A DNA stretch of 8,690 nt from an uncultured Desulfomonile sp. (GTDB lineage: Bacteria; Desulfobacterota; Desulfomonilia; Desulfomonilales; Desulfomonilaceae). Each line of letters opens with the position of its first letter. The stretch's first letter is position 1. The translations under genes were made by a program, and so were the position numbers. This document shows positions 8,033 through 8,690 of this stretch, piece after piece. The DNA is taken from assembly GCA_937915285.1 (NCBI GenBank), contig CALDNG010000338.1, positions 1-8,690 on the forward strand, read 5' to 3'. Under the pieces are notes generated by a model. It was not told where the DNA came from. It worked only from the letters and a program-made list of their open reading frames with translations, and made no database searches.

Positions 8033-8116
8033 TCCCTGTACTGAGCTTTAGCCTGACTTGTGGTTTTAGCCACCTGATTTGGCCTTGGCAGATACCAGAC
8101 CCTGATCAATGTCTAG
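8022..8116. repeat. 13-bp perfect inverted repeat spanning the methyltransferase stop
   Basis: CTAGACATTGATC (8022-8034) is repeated as its exact reverse complement GATCAATGTCTAG (8104-8116), with 69 bases between. The left arm encodes the final residues and stop of the methyltransferase. The interior holds a small hairpin, GTGG-TTTTAG-CCAC. There is no clear target-site duplication (flanks are CG and TC) and no T-run after the right arm. It may be a structured 3' end, a binding site, or a small non-autonomous element that supplied the stop codon. Confidence 0.5.
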
Positions 8117-8307
8117 TCGATAGTAGAAGCCCGTGATTAACAGACATGTCGCAAGTGGGGTCTCCCATCAAAAACGTCTCAGCGCACTTCTTGGATTTAG
8201 TGGTCCGGCATTTTACGGACATTAATCAATCGCGGGCCTATCGGCCGTTTCGCTTTGCTACTTGCACTGATTTATGACAGCATTTTTGACCTATGGCGGA
8301 TAACCAA

Positions 8308-8348
8308 TCAACAACCCTGTCAACGAGTTATCAACAGCTTCTGTTGAT
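8308..8348. promoter_or_regulatory. Phased TCAAC motifs ending in an 8-bp dyad
   Basis: TCAAC occurs at 8308, 8320 and 8331 and, inverted as GTTGA, at 8343-8347, a spacing of 11 to 12 bases throughout, or about one helical turn. The last two copies form a perfect dyad, ATCAACAG (8330-8337) and CTGTTGAT (8341-8348), with a 3-base gap. The block sits about 100 bases before the last gene and just upstream of a TTGACA, a place suited to an activator or repressor. TTATCAACA (8328-8336) also differs from the DnaA-box consensus TTATCCACA by one base. Confidence 0.4.
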
Positions 8349-8370
8349 CAATGAATTGTTTCTCCTGACT

Positions 8371-8401
8371 TTGACACTTTTCTCATACTCCCATTTTTAA
8401 G
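8371..8401 (+). promoter_or_regulatory. Possible sigma-70 promoter for the last gene
   Basis: TTGACA at 8371-8376 is a perfect -35 hexamer. The best -10 candidate, TTTAAG (8396-8401), matches four of six positions but needs a 19-base spacer, longer than the usual 17. The predicted transcript would start about 40 bases before the GTG at 8450. The evidence is the -35 box and its location, so this is tentative. Confidence 0.25.
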
Positions 8402-8449
8402 ATGCCGGAATGGTTCGGGGTTTTAAACGTAGTGCCTCGTTAGGTTTTT

Positions 8450-8690
8450 GTGCTTGACAAGGTCAGTCAGAAGATTATCAGGCATGTCGGTCAGGCTGTT
8501 ACCGACATGGAGGTCGAAGAACTCAAGAAGCTTGCCCAGAAGATCATCGCTGAGATGAAGAACCAGCGCAACCCGGTACTTCCCATCTTCGCGCCGGAGG
8601 ACATTTACGGGGATAATTCCCTTGCTAAGGCAATCGATGATAAAGTTGACATGGGTGCGCTTAGGGAAGAGCAGAGGATAATAGAGGGAA
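8450..8690 (+). CDS. Unrecognised protein, N-terminal part (runs off the window)
   Basis: A GTG at 8450 opens a frame of at least 80 codons that is still open at the window end. An in-frame TAG at 8441-8443 blocks any longer N-terminus, and AGGT (8442-8445) offers a short ribosome-binding site 4 bases before the GTG; an ATG at 8507 is an alternative start. The visible part begins VLDKVSQKIIRHVGQAV and continues as charged, mostly helical sequence (EVEELKKLAQKIIAEMK), then a Pro-containing turn (NPVLPIFAPEDIYGD) and another charged helix. No signal peptide or membrane segment is visible. Codon use looks like normal coding sequence, favouring AAG, GAG and CTT. I do not recognise the family. Confidence 0.7.
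   Translation, partial: MLDKVSQKIIRHVGQAVTDMEVEELKKLAQKIIAEMKNQRNPVLPIFAPEDIYGDNSLAKAIDDKVDMGALREEQRIIEG

Larger units (their letters stand above)
8033..8449. other. Noncoding stretch between methyltransferase and last gene
   Basis: No convincing gene lies in these roughly 420 bases on either strand. They hold the right arm of the 13-bp inverted repeat (8104-8116), a short dyad GTCCG / CGGAC (8203-8207 / 8216-8220), GGCC-TATC-GGCC within a GC-rich patch near 8235-8250, the phased TCAAC motifs (8308-8348), and a possible promoter (8371-8401). The longest notable short ORF (8146-8277, 43 codons) lacks a ribosome-binding site. The stretch may be regulatory DNA for the next gene or contain decayed sequence. 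Confidence 0.6.

Noticed and set aside
8106..8222. 38-codon minus-strand ORF ending in the 13-bp inverted repeat
   Set aside because: It is short and has no recognisable domain. Its C-terminal RH and stop mirror the methyltransferase only because the two arms are reverse complements.
8296..8336. Replication origin suggested by DnaA-box-like TTATCAACA and an inverted TTATCCGCC
   Set aside because: Only two imperfect boxes, no AT-rich unwinding region next to them and no dnaA or dnaN gene nearby.

Overview
The window comes from a bacterial chromosome of moderate GC, read almost entirely on the + strand. The gene types suggest a sulfate-reducing or syntrophic bacterium of the old Deltaproteobacteria (Desulfobacterota): a sulfatase tail, a zinc-ribbon/AAA/TPR signalling ATPase, and a long CHASE-PAS-PAS hybrid histidine kinase. 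This placement is inferred from gene style. There is no rRNA or other marker here to fix it, and I saw no tRNA, rRNA, CRISPR array or intact insertion sequence.

Layout. Positions 1-176 hold the last 57 codons of a gene that looks like an arylsulfatase. A 254-base gap with a perfect 11-bp dyad (256-287) follows. A 1013-residue STAND-type ATPase (431-3472) has an N-terminal zinc ribbon and a TPR-like helical tail. It is followed, with apparent stop/start overlaps, by a small unrecognised ORF (3498-3668). Next is a 1037-residue membrane-bound hybrid sensor kinase (3777-6890) with every phosphorelay residue present but no HPt or output domain. A 194-base leader with two crossing inverted repeats precedes a 315-residue class I SAM-dependent methyltransferase (7085-8032). 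Its stop codon lies inside one arm of a 13-bp perfect inverted repeat (8022-8034 / 8104-8116). About 420 bases without a convincing gene follow, containing phased TCAAC motifs and a possible promoter. The window ends in the first 80 codons of an unrecognised gene (8450 onward).

How the genes may work together. The ATPase and the kinase are both multidomain signalling proteins in the same orientation, separated only by the small ORF, so they may form one signalling unit. The ATPase has the zinc ribbon that, in many relatives, precedes a class III nucleotide cyclase domain, but no cyclase lies between ribbon and ATPase here. The kinase would sense a periplasmic small molecule through CHASE and pass phosphate to its own receiver domain. 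The partner that takes the signal onward must be encoded elsewhere. The methyltransferase has its own long leader and may be separately controlled; its substrate cannot be read from the sequence.

No unmistakable new system is present. The points most worth checking are the cyclase-less ATPase, the small ORF with its coupled stop/start chain, the crossing dyads before the methyltransferase, the 13-bp inverted repeat over its stop codon, and the helically phased repeats before the last gene.
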